64,000 bases of DNA. Source: an uncultured Verrucomicrobiae bacterium (lineage in GTDB: Bacteria > Verrucomicrobiota > Verrucomicrobiia > Limisphaerales > UBA1100). The stretch's first letter is position 1, and the number at the start of each line of letters is the position of its first letter. This document shows positions 34,621 through 43,584 of this stretch, piece by piece. The notes beneath the pieces are model-generated. The model was given only the letters and a program-made list of their open reading frames with translations. It did not search any database and was not told the DNA's origin. The stretch lies in the NCBI GenBank assembly GCA_937775205.1, contig CALKBX010000003.1:62001-126000 (forward strand), read 5' to 3'. The position numbers and the translations under genes are program-made.

Positions 34621-34666
34621 TCTGCTGATTGACGCGCGGGGCGTCTTGGGTTAAGGAAGGGGCATC

Positions 34667-35212
34667 ATGAAATTCCTGATTCAGATGATTCTAGTCGCGC
34701 CCTTGTGGGCGGGTTTCAACGGGTTCGCCGCAGATGCCGCCAAGCCGGTGGTTTTCAAGGTGAGCGTGCAGTCTTTCACCGCGCCGGCAAAATGGAAAAG
34801 CACCCCCACCGCGAGCCGAATGCGCGCGGCGCAATTTACCGTGCCGGGCAAGGCGAAGGCCGATGCGGCGGAGTGCGTGTTCTTTTATTTTGGGCCCGGT
34901 GAAGCGGGCGGCGCGCAGGCGAACTTGCAGCGTTGGGTGCAGCAATTCGCGGCAGATCCCAAGCCGGTTATCAAAATGGAAGACGCCAAGCACGGCGAAA
35001 CGCCGGTGGTGTATTTGTTCGCCGAAGGCACGTTTATGAGCGGCCCTCCCTTCGGCGGGGCCAAGGTGCCCAAGAAAGGTTATGGGATGGCCGCCGCCGT
35101 TTTGGGAACGAAGCCGGGTTATATTTTTGTGAAAATGACTGGCCCCAAGGCCACCGTGGAAGCCGCCCGCGCGGATTTCAAAAAAATGATTGAGAGCGGG
35201 TTGAAGAAATAA
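34667..35212 (+). CDS. Secreted hypothetical protein
   Basis: 181 residues with a signal segment (MKFLIQMILVAPLWAGFNGFAA). The rest is a single small domain with APAKWKSTPTASRMRAAQFTV, then FFYFGPGEAGGAQANLQRWVQQF, and a C-terminal helix. Similar secreted proteins occur in Planctomycetota and Verrucomicrobiota, but I know no function. It is 15 bases before the PA14 gene, so probably co-transcribed. Confidence 0.75.
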   Translation: MKFLIQMILVAPLWAGFNGFAADAAKPVVFKVSVQSFTAPAKWKSTPTASRMRAAQFTVPGKAKADAAECVFFYFGPGEAGGAQANLQRWVQQFAADPKPVIKMEDAKHGETPVVYLFAEGTFMSGPPFGGAKVPKKGYGMAAAVLGTKPGYIFVKMTGPKATVEAARADFKKMIESGLKK

Positions 35213-35227
35213 CCGTCTCATCTTCGC

Positions 35228-36901
35228 ATGGATATTTTCACCAAACGCCTGGGGTTGGCGCTGTTGGCTTTAACCGCCTTTTGTGCGATGGCCGGCACGG
35301 TGACAACCAAGGACGGGCAGGGCTTCACGGGCTTGGTGCAGTTTGCGGATGCGGAGCACTTGAGCGTGGGGCCGGCGAATGGGCCGCGCAAACTCATTGA
35401 GCTGGCGGATATCTTGACGGCTACGTTCGATCCGCCGCTCAATCCTGATCAACTCGCGCAAGGCGCGCCGATGGCAGGGAAGGGGCGCGGATTGTTGGCG
35501 GCGTATCACGACCGGCCGAATTTTAAAGGACGCGTGATTTATCGGCTGGATGAGACGATCGATCATCAGTGGCGCTCCAAGCAGCCGGTGTTCGATTTGC
35601 CGCGTGATTATTTTTCCGTGCGCTGGAGCGGCGAGCTGGAAGCGCCGGTGACTGGTGAGTACACATTCACGTTGCTGGCCAATGACGGCGGCAAGCTGAA
35701 GGTCGGCACCCTGGAGGTGGGTCGAATGGAGGCGCTGGCGGGGTTCCGCACGCGAGGGAAAGTGATGCTACAAGGTGGCAAGCGGGTTCCGTTTGTATTT
35801 GAGTTTTTTGATAACTATGGCGAAGCCAGCGCGCGGATTCATTGGCAGGGGCCGGGGTTTCAAGTGGGGCCGATTCCAGCGCGCCAGTTGTATCCCGCCG
35901 TGCCGGTGGCGCGCGCGCCGCGAGGGATTGCGGGCCAGCACGGGTTTCTGGGATCGTATTATCAAAACCGATTTTTTTATGGCGACGCCGTACTGGCGAT
36001 TGATTCGAAACTCGACTTTGCCGCAGTGAAGCCGCCCAAGAAGTTTGCGGATAAAAATTATAGCGTGCGTTGGACGGGGCAATTGGAGGCGACCCACACG
36101 GAGGAGTACACGTTCAAGGTGGAAACCGACGAGGGCGTGCGGCTGTGGGTGGGGGGGCGTTTGGTGGTGAATCAACTATCCAATCGCGCGCTGCAAACCT
36201 TCACGGGCACCGCGCCGATGGAACGCGGCAAACGCTACAACGTGCGGCTGGAATCGGTGCACCGCACCGGCGGCGGGCGGCTCAAGGTCTCATGGGTTAG
36301 CAGGTCAATGCAGGAAGCGGTGCTGGGCGGCAACACGACATCCCCATTTTTTCAACCGCCGGTTCCCGAGCAATTGGAGGGCAGCGAAGTGGAGGAATCC
36401 CAAATGCTTGGCGTGTTCTCATGGGGCGGCTCACGCTTGGCGGTCGCGGTGACGACGGCGGATGACTCAGCGGTGCGGTTTGAGGAAGGCAGTACTCCGG
36501 CGCGGATATCCACCGTTAATGTGGCGCGCATTGTGTTCAAGCCGGTGCCGGAACGTTTCCGCCCGCGGCTGGCGGCAAACCGAAAAGGCGTGCTGCTGCG
36601 CAATGGCGATTTCATTGAGGGCGAATTGCAGGAATTGAAAACCGATTGGCTGACGATCAACTCGGTGCTCTTCGGCATCAAAGTGTACGGTCGCGGCGAA
36701 GTGATCGCGTTGGTGCTGGGCAAAATTGCCGACAAGCCGCCGCGCAGCGCGAAGTTTGAGTTACGTTTGGACGATGGATCGCTGCTTTTCGCGCGCCGTT
36801 TCAAATTGGAAAAAGGCAGTGTAGAAGTCGATGATCCCACCGTCGGCAAAGTAAACATCCCGCTGGCGGAATTGGAAGAGGTTCGCGCGGTGAAGCGATA
36901 A
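35228..36901 (+). CDS. Secreted two-PA14-domain protein with NGD-type repeats
   Basis: 557 residues; signal segment LGLALLALTAFCAMAG. Order: an N-terminal NGD-like module (TKDGQGFTGLVQFADAEHL), PA14 domain 1 (about 85-220, FSVRWSGELEAPVTGEYTFTL), PA14 domain 2 (about 240-365, SVRWTGQLEATHTEEYTF), then about three more NGD-like modules (LLRNGDFIEGELQELK is the clearest). PA14 domains usually bind glycans. The repeated module is shared with the proteins at 54302 and 55867. A bidirectional terminator follows. Confidence 0.85.
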   Translation: MDIFTKRLGLALLALTAFCAMAGTVTTKDGQGFTGLVQFADAEHLSVGPANGPRKLIELADILTATFDPPLNPDQLAQGAPMAGKGRGLLAAYHDRPNFKGRVIYRLDETIDHQWRSKQPVFDLPRDYFSVRWSGELEAPVTGEYTFTLLANDGGKLKVGTLEVGRMEALAGFRTRGKVMLQGGKRVPFVFEFFDNYGEASARIHWQGPGFQVGPIPARQLYPAVPVARAPRGIAGQHGFLGSYYQNRFFYGDAVLAIDSKLDFAAVKPPKKFADKNYSVRWTGQLEATHTEEYTFKVETDEGVRLWVGGRLVVNQLSNRALQTFTGTAPMERGKRYNVRLESVHRTGGGRLKVSWVSRSMQEAVLGGNTTSPFFQPPVPEQLEGSEVEESQMLGVFSWGGSRLAVAVTTADDSAVRFEEGSTPARISTVNVARIVFKPVPERFRPRLAANRKGVLLRNGDFIEGELQELKTDWLTINSVLFGIKVYGRGEVIALVLGKIADKPPRSAKFELRLDDGSLLFARRFKLEKGSVEVDDPTVGKVNIPLAELEEVRAVKR

Positions 36902-36909
36902 TAAAAAAA

Positions 36910-36929
36910 GGCCGGGATTGCTCCCGGCC
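36910..36929. terminator. Bidirectional rho-independent terminator
   Basis: GGCCGGGA and TCCCGGCC form a perfect 8-bp stem around TTGC. An A run precedes it and TTTGGTTTGATTTT follows, so it can serve both the PA14 gene (plus) and the convergent alpha-2-macroglobulin gene (minus). Confidence 0.88.
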
Positions 36930-36951
36930 TTTGGTTTGATTTTCTTAATTT

Positions 36952-39744
36952 CTAGTTCACCGACAGTTTGTGGCTGGCCGAGTGGCTGTTGAACTCGGGC
37001 GCGTACAGGCATTGAATGTTGGCGATGCCGCTTTGGTATTCGCCTTTGTGCTGGACGCGGACAGTGTACTCGAAGACGTAGACGCCCTTGGGCAGGTAGT
37101 CGATATAGAAGTGCGAGGCGGTGTCGCGGGTCATGTGATAATACCCGAGGCCGTCCTGATACTTGTACTTGCTGAGCACGTTGGTGGGCTCGGTACCGCT
37201 GCCGCGTTGGTCTTTCATGTGGACGTATTCCATATCGCGATCAGTGCGGAGCACGAGGCGCACGACCAGTTCGTCACCGGTCTTGAGGCCGCCGCTAATG
37301 GGTTTGAGCTGCGGGCCTTTGGGTGTGTTCACTTTGGTGAAGAGCTGTTTGGTGAGCTTTAGCGGGGTGTCTTCGTGCGGTGTGACTTTGGAAATGTCTT
37401 CCATATACTGCCAGTGGACGCTGCCCCACGCGACGCCTTCGTCGTGTTTGGTGACTTTAATTTTGCCGTAGCTGGCCTTCACGTCGCTGCCGATGAAGCG
37501 ATGCTCATAAAAGCCGGTGCCGGCCTCAACGTTCTTCGGTTCGATCTTGAAGTTGCCCACGGTGACTTCCACCAGCGCATCGCTCGCGAGCGGGTTGGCG
37601 CCTTGCAACAGCAGCGCGTAGCACGCGTCCGCGGTGGCTTTGGTGGTTTTCCAGTCTCGCGTTTGCTTTTGTTTGAGCAGCCAAACCTTGGCGTCCTCGA
37701 GTGCGTCGAAGTCCTGCGTTACTTCGTGGAAAGCCTCGATCATCATCGCTTGAGTTTCGATGGGCGCGCGGTACCACCAATGGCTGTGCTCTTGGTCGCG
37801 CCAGAAGAGGCCCATTTCTTCATTGGAGACGGAGCGTTCCTTGATGGATTTGATGATGAGCTTGGCGAGGCCGTTGTAGTTCGCTTTTTTCTGGAACTTG
37901 CCGAAGCGGTTCATCGCGATGGCGACTTGCGCCTGATTCATCCGCGAGAGGCGCAGGAAGTATTGCGTGCCGTCCTTCTCGGTTTTCACCGCTTGATTGA
38001 TGAAGTACTCAATGGCCACGCTATGTTGCGGGGCGATGGCGCGATCCTTCAGGAAGAACGACCGGCAGTAGAGATACTGCGCGATCATTGAGGACAGATT
38101 ATTGCGCTCGAGGTTGTCGTGTTTTTTGATCTCGAGGTAAGTGCGGTGGATCCAGTTGTCGAGGCGGTTGACGGCTTTGATGGCCATGTTCGCATCGATG
38201 TCGACGTTCATCGCGCGCATCCGGCCGAAGCCCGTGGTGATGTAGAGCGTGATGTAATCGCTGGGACGTCCGCCGGGCATCCACGGCCATGCGCCGTCAG
38301 CAAACTGGGTTTCGCGCAGCTTGCGGAAGGCCATTTGCGTTTCGGCGGTGAGGCGTTTGTCCTCGAACAGAATGCCCACGTTACGGCGCGCCTGACTTTC
38401 GTTTTTGGCCTGGCGGAGCCACGGGGTTTCATCGAGCATCACGGATTTGAGATCCTGATTTTTCTCCAGCGGGCTGTCGAGCGCCGGCGTGTTACGCCAT
38501 TTATCAAACACGCCGCGGATGCGCGGATCGCTATTGGCGATGTGGCGCGCGAGGCCGTTGGCGTAGAGACGGGTGAAGGTGCTCATCGTGCTGGGGTGGG
38601 GGCTCTCCATCAAATAAGGGAGCGCCATCACCGCGTACCAGTTTGGGTTGGAAACCATTTGCACGGTGTAACGCTCGTGCTTGATGGTGTCGCTCGCGCC
38701 GGAGCCGATGAGTTTGCCGAAGTTGAAGGTCTTCGTCTTCGCGCCGCGAATGGGCAGCGGCAGGCTTTCAGTAACAAAGATTCGTCGGCTTAGCACAGGC
38801 AGGAAGCCTTGCTCGCCATCGGTTACCGTGTCGGTACCACCGACGGCTTTGTATGTGAGGAAGCCAAGGTCGTCCGGGACGTTGATGCGCCAAGAATAGG
38901 TTTTGCTCTGCTTAGCGGGCACGGTGAACTTTTGATCGAGATCGTCGTTACCGAGTTGGTCGTCCACACTGTCGTTGGTGAGCGCGTCGGCGAAGGTGAG
39001 GCGCACTTTGCCGGTGGCTTCCTTGTCGGTCATATTGGTGACCTTCACGGTGAACTCCAGCTGATCGCCCTCGCGCAGGAAGCGCGGCGGGTTGGGTTGC
39101 ACCATGATGTCCTTGGCGGTAACCGTACTGCCGCTGAGGAAGCCGCTACGCAGTTCGTTATCGTGTGTGAAGCCCATGAACTTCCACTTGGTGAGTGCCT
39201 CAGGCATAGAGAATTCCAGCCGTACTTCACCGTCCTTGTTCGCCACGATGTGCGGCAGGAAGAAGGCGGTTTCATTGAGGTTTTTGCGGGCGGTAACCTG
39301 ATCGAGGTTTGGGCCTGAGGTGGAAGCTTCATTATTGGAACCATTGGCTCTTTTATCCGCGCCGTCATCGCTTTTCATAACAGCACTATCGTTTTGCAAA
39401 AACTTTGCTCCCCCAAAGGCAGCCGCAGGAGGGGCCGCTTTAGCAGAGGCAGCAGAGGCACGGGCCATCATTGGAGCGCCCTCAGCCATTTCCATCATTG
39501 CTTCCGGTCGGCCCCCTCCGGGTCCTCCACGCGCGGCACTCAGTTGTCTTCTGGCGCCATAGTATGCGTAGCCGTAAAGGTTGGCTGTGATTTCGCGCGG
39601 GAAGCTTCGGTAGTTGAGACTCACGTTTTGGTGCGAGCGGCGGTTCCATTGGCCGTGCAGATGTTGCAGGCCCTTGGCGCTGTTTTCAAAACGCTGGTTC
39701 AAGCGGGCGTAATCTTGCCGGAACACGTTGATGGCCTGTCTGCC
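36952..39744 (-). CDS. Alpha-2-macroglobulin-like protein, C-terminal part (after frameshift)
   Basis: This frame continues the protein at 39699-43061. Homologous sequence starts at about 39744 (INVFRQDYARLNQ); the open frame itself extends to 39846 but is not meaningful there. It holds the bait-type A2M domain (NETAFFLPHIVANKDGEVRLEFSMPE), the MG/CUB-like parts, and the helical toroid with TFTRLYANGLARHI and FADGAWPWMPGGRPSDYIT. At the thioester position (C-x-E-Q in active homologues) the sequence is HPSTMSTFTRL, so no thioester can form. A proline- and alanine-rich linker (about 39400-39560) precedes the A2M domain. Confidence 0.8.
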   Translation of the reverse strand, partial: GRQAINVFRQDYARLNQRFENSAKGLQHLHGQWNRRSHQNVSLNYRSFPREITANLYGYAYYGARRQLSAARGGPGGGRPEAMMEMAEGAPMMARASAASAKAAPPAAAFGGAKFLQNDSAVMKSDDGADKRANGSNNEASTSGPNLDQVTARKNLNETAFFLPHIVANKDGEVRLEFSMPEALTKWKFMGFTHDNELRSGFLSGSTVTAKDIMVQPNPPRFLREGDQLEFTVKVTNMTDKEATGKVRLTFADALTNDSVDDQLGNDDLDQKFTVPAKQSKTYSWRINVPDDLGFLTYKAVGGTDTVTDGEQGFLPVLSRRIFVTESLPLPIRGAKTKTFNFGKLIGSGASDTIKHERYTVQMVSNPNWYAVMALPYLMESPHPSTMSTFTRLYANGLARHIANSDPRIRGVFDKWRNTPALDSPLEKNQDLKSVMLDETPWLRQAKNESQARRNVGILFEDKRLTAETQMAFRKLRETQFADGAWPWMPGGRPSDYITLYITTGFGRMRAMNVDIDANMAIKAVNRLDNWIHRTYLEIKKHDNLERNNLSSMIAQYLYCRSFFLKDRAIAPQHSVAIEYFINQAVKTEKDGTQYFLRLSRMNQAQVAIAMNRFGKFQKKANYNGLAKLIIKSIKERSVSNEEMGLFWRDQEHSHWWYRAPIETQAMMIEAFHEVTQDFDALEDAKVWLLKQKQTRDWKTTKATADACYALLLQGANPLASDALVEVTVGNFKIEPKNVEAGTGFYEHRFIGSDVKASYGKIKVTKHDEGVAWGSVHWQYMEDISKVTPHEDTPLKLTKQLFTKVNTPKGPQLKPISGGLKTGDELVVRLVLRTDRDMEYVHMKDQRGSGTEPTNVLSKYKYQDGLGYYHMTRDTASHFYIDYLPKGVYVFEYTVRVQHKGEYQSGIANIQCLYAPEFNSHSASHKLSVN

Positions 39745-42700
39745 ATTGCGTGCGGTTTGAATTGGTCGAGGCTTTCGTCGTACAGCACGGCGGCCATTTC
39801 GGCGACGGCTTTCTCGGCGTTGGAGCCGGTGATAACGGCGGTCCATTTTTCATTTTGGCCGGGCTTCAGTTTGTCCGTGAAATGCTCCCACTTGACGGTG
39901 AGATTTTTATTCGTCCACGGCACATTGATTTTGCGGCTGCTGAGGTACGCGCGATTTTCGCGTACCATCGTGACGTGCAGCGTGAACCCGCCCCGCATGG
40001 CTTCGTTCACTGCTTGTTTGATGGCAAACTGCGTGAGTCCGCGTTCGGTCCAGAAGCTCTGGAGAATTTTGCGGCGATGTTCGATCTCGATGTACGCGCG
40101 GGCTTCACCATAGCCGCTACCCCACAGCGCCATAAACTCGTTGCCCGGCTCCACGCTCCACGCGGGGGACTTGAGCACGTGTGGCAAGCGGATGCCGAGC
40201 TTCGCCGCTTGCGGGTTGAGCACTTGAATGGGCGCGCGCGCGGCGACTTTTTTGCCAAAGCGATCCTGCGTTTCGAGGATCACGCGGTACGCGCCTTCCT
40301 CGAGTTTGAAGTTGAAGTTCGCCTGTCCGCTGGCGTCGGTGGTGAAGCCTTTCTCGGCAATCACTTTGCCGAGCTTCCACGAATTGACATTCGAGGAATC
40401 CGGCGCGGGCACAAACTCTGGCGCAAACCGGCCGTGGCGCATTGGCATCACGTTCCGCCGGTTGACGAGCTTGGCTCGCTCGACATTGGCGGGTTGTTGC
40501 AGCGCGTAGAGTTTGAGTGTGCCTTCGGCTTTTTGGCCGATGCCATCGAGCGACGTGGTGCTGATGCTAATCGCGGTGGGCTTGCCCTGCACTTGCCAAT
40601 CGGCTGCGGACACGCTGGCTTTCAGTGCGGTGTAGCCAAGGTTGATGGAATGGCTATCGCTGCGGGTTTCACCGGTGGTGTCGGTGACGTCCGCGTGGAT
40701 AGTGTAACGGAATGTTGGTTCATCCTTGGCCGCAACGGTGAGGTCCGGCTTAGCAATAAAATTCACATCAAACGCACCATTCGGTTTGGTGGTGGCGGTG
40801 CCGTGGGCAATTTCCTGACTCTTGCCTTGCGGCGCGGGCCGCCACCAATAGCGCCAACCCCACCAAGCGGGGTAACGCACTTCACGGACGACGCGCCATT
40901 TGACCTTAGCATCGTTGATGGCCGCGCCGGTGTAGCCGGTGGCCTTGCCGATGAGGGCGACTTCGCCGCTGAGTTTGCCGGCGGTCTTGGGTGCGGCGAG
41001 TTCCACCTGAAATTTCGGTCGCTTGTATTCCTCCACGTTGATGGAAGCATTGCCGCGCGGGCCGGTGGTCACTTGCAAACTCATGCGGCCCAGCACGCGA
41101 TCGCGCGGGGCGGTGAACTTGCCGCTGAACGAGCCGTAATCATTGGCGCGATGTTGTTGGCGGGAAACCTCTTTGCCATTGCGATCGCGGAAGATGACCG
41201 TCACGAATGAATTCGGGATCGTGCGGTAGTTGTCGTTGTGTTGATCGACGTGAATGCAGAGGCCTTTGTATTCCACCGTTTGGCCGGGGCGATACAGCGA
41301 GCGGTCGGTGAAAAAGATGGTGCGATCGTACGGGCGCGGATTGCTGATGCGACCGTGGTTGTAATAATCATTCGCGGTGCTGAGCTGTTGGCCGCCTTTG
41401 CTGGCGAGCAGCAAGTAGCCACGCTGCACGGCCTGGAATTTGAAATGGCCGTTGGCGTCCGAAGTGGTCGGGGCAACTTCGGTGCGGCCTCCGTTGCGCT
41501 CACGGAACCACGCGCGGATATTGGCATTGGCCACGGGCTCGCCGCTGTTGGCATTGAGCACGAAGCCCTCGACGAGGCCATTGCCGCTTCGCTGGCGCAT
41601 GACGATGGAGAGGTCGCTGGCCCAAAAGCTGGTGTAATAGCAGACGTTGTTGGCCGCAGTAAAGTTTTTGGTGTGGCTGCTGATGAGATAATAAAATCCC
41701 TCCGGCATTCCCTTGGGCGGTTTGATGGTCTTCACCGCTTCGTGATAATCGGCGGTGGGCGGCAGTTTGACGCTCCATTCCTTGATGACTTCCTTGCGGA
41801 GCAGGGCGGCGCGTTCGTTGTTGTCGAGCCAATTGGGATTGCCGCGCTTGCGTTTCATTGCCACTTCCCAATTCTCGGCCACCACGCGGAAATGGATTTG
41901 ATCCACGTTGCGGTACTTAATAGTGATCTCGGATTGCGGATCATTCCAAACGCGCTCGATGGTGACGTTGCTGCTCTTGGCCTCGATTTGGATAACCAGA
42001 TTATGGCACTGCGCGCCGCCGGGGGTTTTGGGAAATGCGTTTGCGCCTTGGAGGGCGATCTTGCGGGCCTGCACTTTGTCGCCTTCCTGATCGAGCGATT
42101 GGGCAAGGTTGAAACGGGCGCGGGCGGAGATTCGGTGGTCGGCCCATTCGCCGACGAAACGCTTGAGCGCGGCGCGGTAGCGATCGTTTTTGGTTTCGCC
42201 GAAGGCTTTGTTTTTGCCGAAGTTGATGCGGGCGAGGTCGGCGTCAATGTACGCGCTCTTGTCCTTGTCGTTTTTGTGGAACGCAAGCAAGTCGCGGTAA
42301 AGATTCAGTGCCTTGACTGTGCGGCTTTCGGTGTCGGTGCTCTTGATTTGCCACGCCATGAATTTCGCGGCGGAATCGAAGGCCGGATCGGTCGCGCTCA
42401 GTTCAAAGGCATCTTCCGCCTTGGCGCCGGCTTGTTCGCCGGTGCTGTAAAACTGCAGCGCGTTGTGCACGAGAAAATCGTACATCGTGGGCCGGAAGCT
42501 GTCGGGCGCGCTGCCTTTTTGAAGGAGATCATTGTAATCGGCCACGGCGGTTTTTTGCAGAACCGTTTTGTGAGCGAGCGCTTTGGTGAATTGCTTGTCG
42601 ATCTCAGTGAAAATACGGGGGAGGTCCCACGTCTCAAAATCCTTACCATTCGCGCTGCCCGATTGAGTGCGTTGCACAAAGCGCCAGCGGTTTTGCTGGA

Positions 42701-43061
42701 AATAATGCCAGTACCAATTGGCGAGGATCGCCTCCATCACCGGCTTCATTGCGGCGGGCGCCTTGGCGATCTCGGCCTCCATCCGGCGAATCTTCTCCTG
42801 CGCTTTGTTGCCTTGGATGTTGCTCTCCAACGCCATTTTTTTGCCAATCGCCTTGATGGCCTCGGCGTAATCCTTGTCACGCAGCGTTTGCGCAATGATT
42901 GGCTCCAGATGCGTGATCGCCGTCTTGGGCAGCCCCTTCTTGAGGGCGGCATCGTAGGCCTTCCAGTTTTGAGCCTTGGAGAGCTTGGCGGGCGGATCCG
43001 CAGCATTGATGAGCGTAAGGGTGACGGCCACGAGGACCAGAGAAGCAATGAGTTTTTTCAT
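39699..43061 (-). CDS. Alpha-2-macroglobulin-like protein, N-terminal part (frameshifted)
   Basis: About 1120 residues from ATG 43061 with signal peptide (MKKLIASLVLVAVTLTLINA). An N-terminal helical region is followed by macroglobulin beta-domains: the typical FFTDRSLYRPGQTVEYKG of MG2/MG3, a CnaB-like insert VEGFVLNANSGEPVANANI, and GEVALIGKATGYTG. Family sequence reads through AAVLYDESLDQFKPHA, then leaves frame at about 39740 and stops at 39699. With the other part it would be about 2036 residues, the length of large bacterial homologues that protect the periplasm against proteases. The upstream frame to 43091 lacks signal character. Confidence 0.82.
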   Translation of the reverse strand: MKKLIASLVLVAVTLTLINAADPPAKLSKAQNWKAYDAALKKGLPKTAITHLEPIIAQTLRDKDYAEAIKAIGKKMALESNIQGNKAQEKIRRMEAEIAKAPAAMKPVMEAILANWYWHYFQQNRWRFVQRTQSGSANGKDFETWDLPRIFTEIDKQFTKALAHKTVLQKTAVADYNDLLQKGSAPDSFRPTMYDFLVHNALQFYSTGEQAGAKAEDAFELSATDPAFDSAAKFMAWQIKSTDTESRTVKALNLYRDLLAFHKNDKDKSAYIDADLARINFGKNKAFGETKNDRYRAALKRFVGEWADHRISARARFNLAQSLDQEGDKVQARKIALQGANAFPKTPGGAQCHNLVIQIEAKSSNVTIERVWNDPQSEITIKYRNVDQIHFRVVAENWEVAMKRKRGNPNWLDNNERAALLRKEVIKEWSVKLPPTADYHEAVKTIKPPKGMPEGFYYLISSHTKNFTAANNVCYYTSFWASDLSIVMRQRSGNGLVEGFVLNANSGEPVANANIRAWFRERNGGRTEVAPTTSDANGHFKFQAVQRGYLLLASKGGQQLSTANDYYNHGRISNPRPYDRTIFFTDRSLYRPGQTVEYKGLCIHVDQHNDNYRTIPNSFVTVIFRDRNGKEVSRQQHRANDYGSFSGKFTAPRDRVLGRMSLQVTTGPRGNASINVEEYKRPKFQVELAAPKTAGKLSGEVALIGKATGYTGAAINDAKVKWRVVREVRYPAWWGWRYWWRPAPQGKSQEIAHGTATTKPNGAFDVNFIAKPDLTVAAKDEPTFRYTIHADVTDTTGETRSDSHSINLGYTALKASVSAADWQVQGKPTAISISTTSLDGIGQKAEGTLKLYALQQPANVERAKLVNRRNVMPMRHGRFAPEFVPAPDSSNVNSWKLGKVIAEKGFTTDASGQANFNFKLEEGAYRVILETQDRFGKKVAARAPIQVLNPQAAKLGIRLPHVLKSPAWSVEPGNEFMALWGSGYGEARAYIEIEHRRKILQSFWTERGLTQFAIKQAVNEAMRGGFTLHVTMVRENRAYLSSRKINVPWTNKNLTVKWEHFTDKLKPGQNEKWTAVITGSNAEKAVAEMAAVLYDESLDQFKPHAMADRPSTCSGKITPA

Positions 43062-43270
43062 GGTTTGAATACAATAGGCACAGTTTTGCAACTAATTGGG
43101 GGTTGGACGGCACAGGGCATACCCTTACTCCGCCAAACGACTATATAGAGAGGGTAAGCGAAGCAATGTCGATGGCAACCCAAAACCAAAGACAAAATGT
43201 AGCCTGGGAGATTGAACCGCCAAGGCGCAAAGACGCCAAGGGGGGCATTGGTCATTTCTCGACCCGGTAG

Positions 43271-43322
43271 GTAGGGTCGGCTCTCCGAGCCGACCTTGGC
43301 GCGCTCGGAGAGCGCGCCCTAC
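43271..43322. repeat. GTAGGG...CCCTAC repeat with two tandem hairpins
   Basis: The outer ends GTAGGG and CCCTAC are complementary. Inside are two perfect hairpins: GTCGGCTC-TCC-GAGCCGAC and GCGCGCTC-GGA-GAGCGCGC, joined by CTTG. It shares ends with the repeats at 3361 and 21144 but has a different core. Confidence 0.85.
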
Positions 43323-43407
43323 CATTTCATCCGAGGTTGGCGAGCTTCCATACTGGGTTGGAAGGGTTTCATCCGGGTTGGGGAAGTGCTAATCCAGAAT
43401 GATAAGG

Positions 43408-43424
43408 CAACCCTGAAAGGGTTG
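43408..43424. repeat. Small hairpin repeat
   Basis: CAACCCT-GAA-AGGGTTG, a perfect 7-bp stem, followed by GAACTCGGGGCTATTG. It is a short intergenic repeat of a type seen in many environmental bacterial genomes. Confidence 0.55.
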
Positions 43425-43584
43425 AACTCGGGGCTATTGTTGTTCATCCCTTCGGTATGATTGCTGCCCCCATCACTTTATGGCACTTTTGTAAAGGGTC
43501 TCTCTAGGGTATATCACAATTGCGTTTGCCTCTTGGGAGGTTTCCGGTAGGCTCGCCGTCCAACACCAGCACAGGTACACTTTT

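Larger units (their letters stand above)
43062..43584. other. 523-base intergenic region filled with short repeats
   Basis: It separates the divergent A2M and MoxR-operon genes. It holds a CGCCAAGGCGCAAAGACGCC-type repeat (43218-43241), a double hairpin (43271-43322) and a CAACCCTGAAAGGGTTG hairpin (43408-43424), the last two described separately. I see no protein-coding signal. Promoters for both divergent transcripts must lie here, but no convincing -35/-10 pair stands out. Confidence 0.7.

Noticed and set aside
39750..41210. Open frame of 486 codons on plus over the A2M gene
   Set aside because: Antisense shadow of the MG domains; composition is not protein-like.
41238..43148. Open frame of 636 codons on plus over the A2M gene
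   Set aside because: It is antisense to a clear A2M reading frame, has no family sequence, and arises from codon bias in GC-rich DNA.
43483..43500. TGGCAC-like sigma-54 promoter before moxR
   Set aside because: TGGCAC is present, but the GC doublet of the -12 element is missing at the right spacing.
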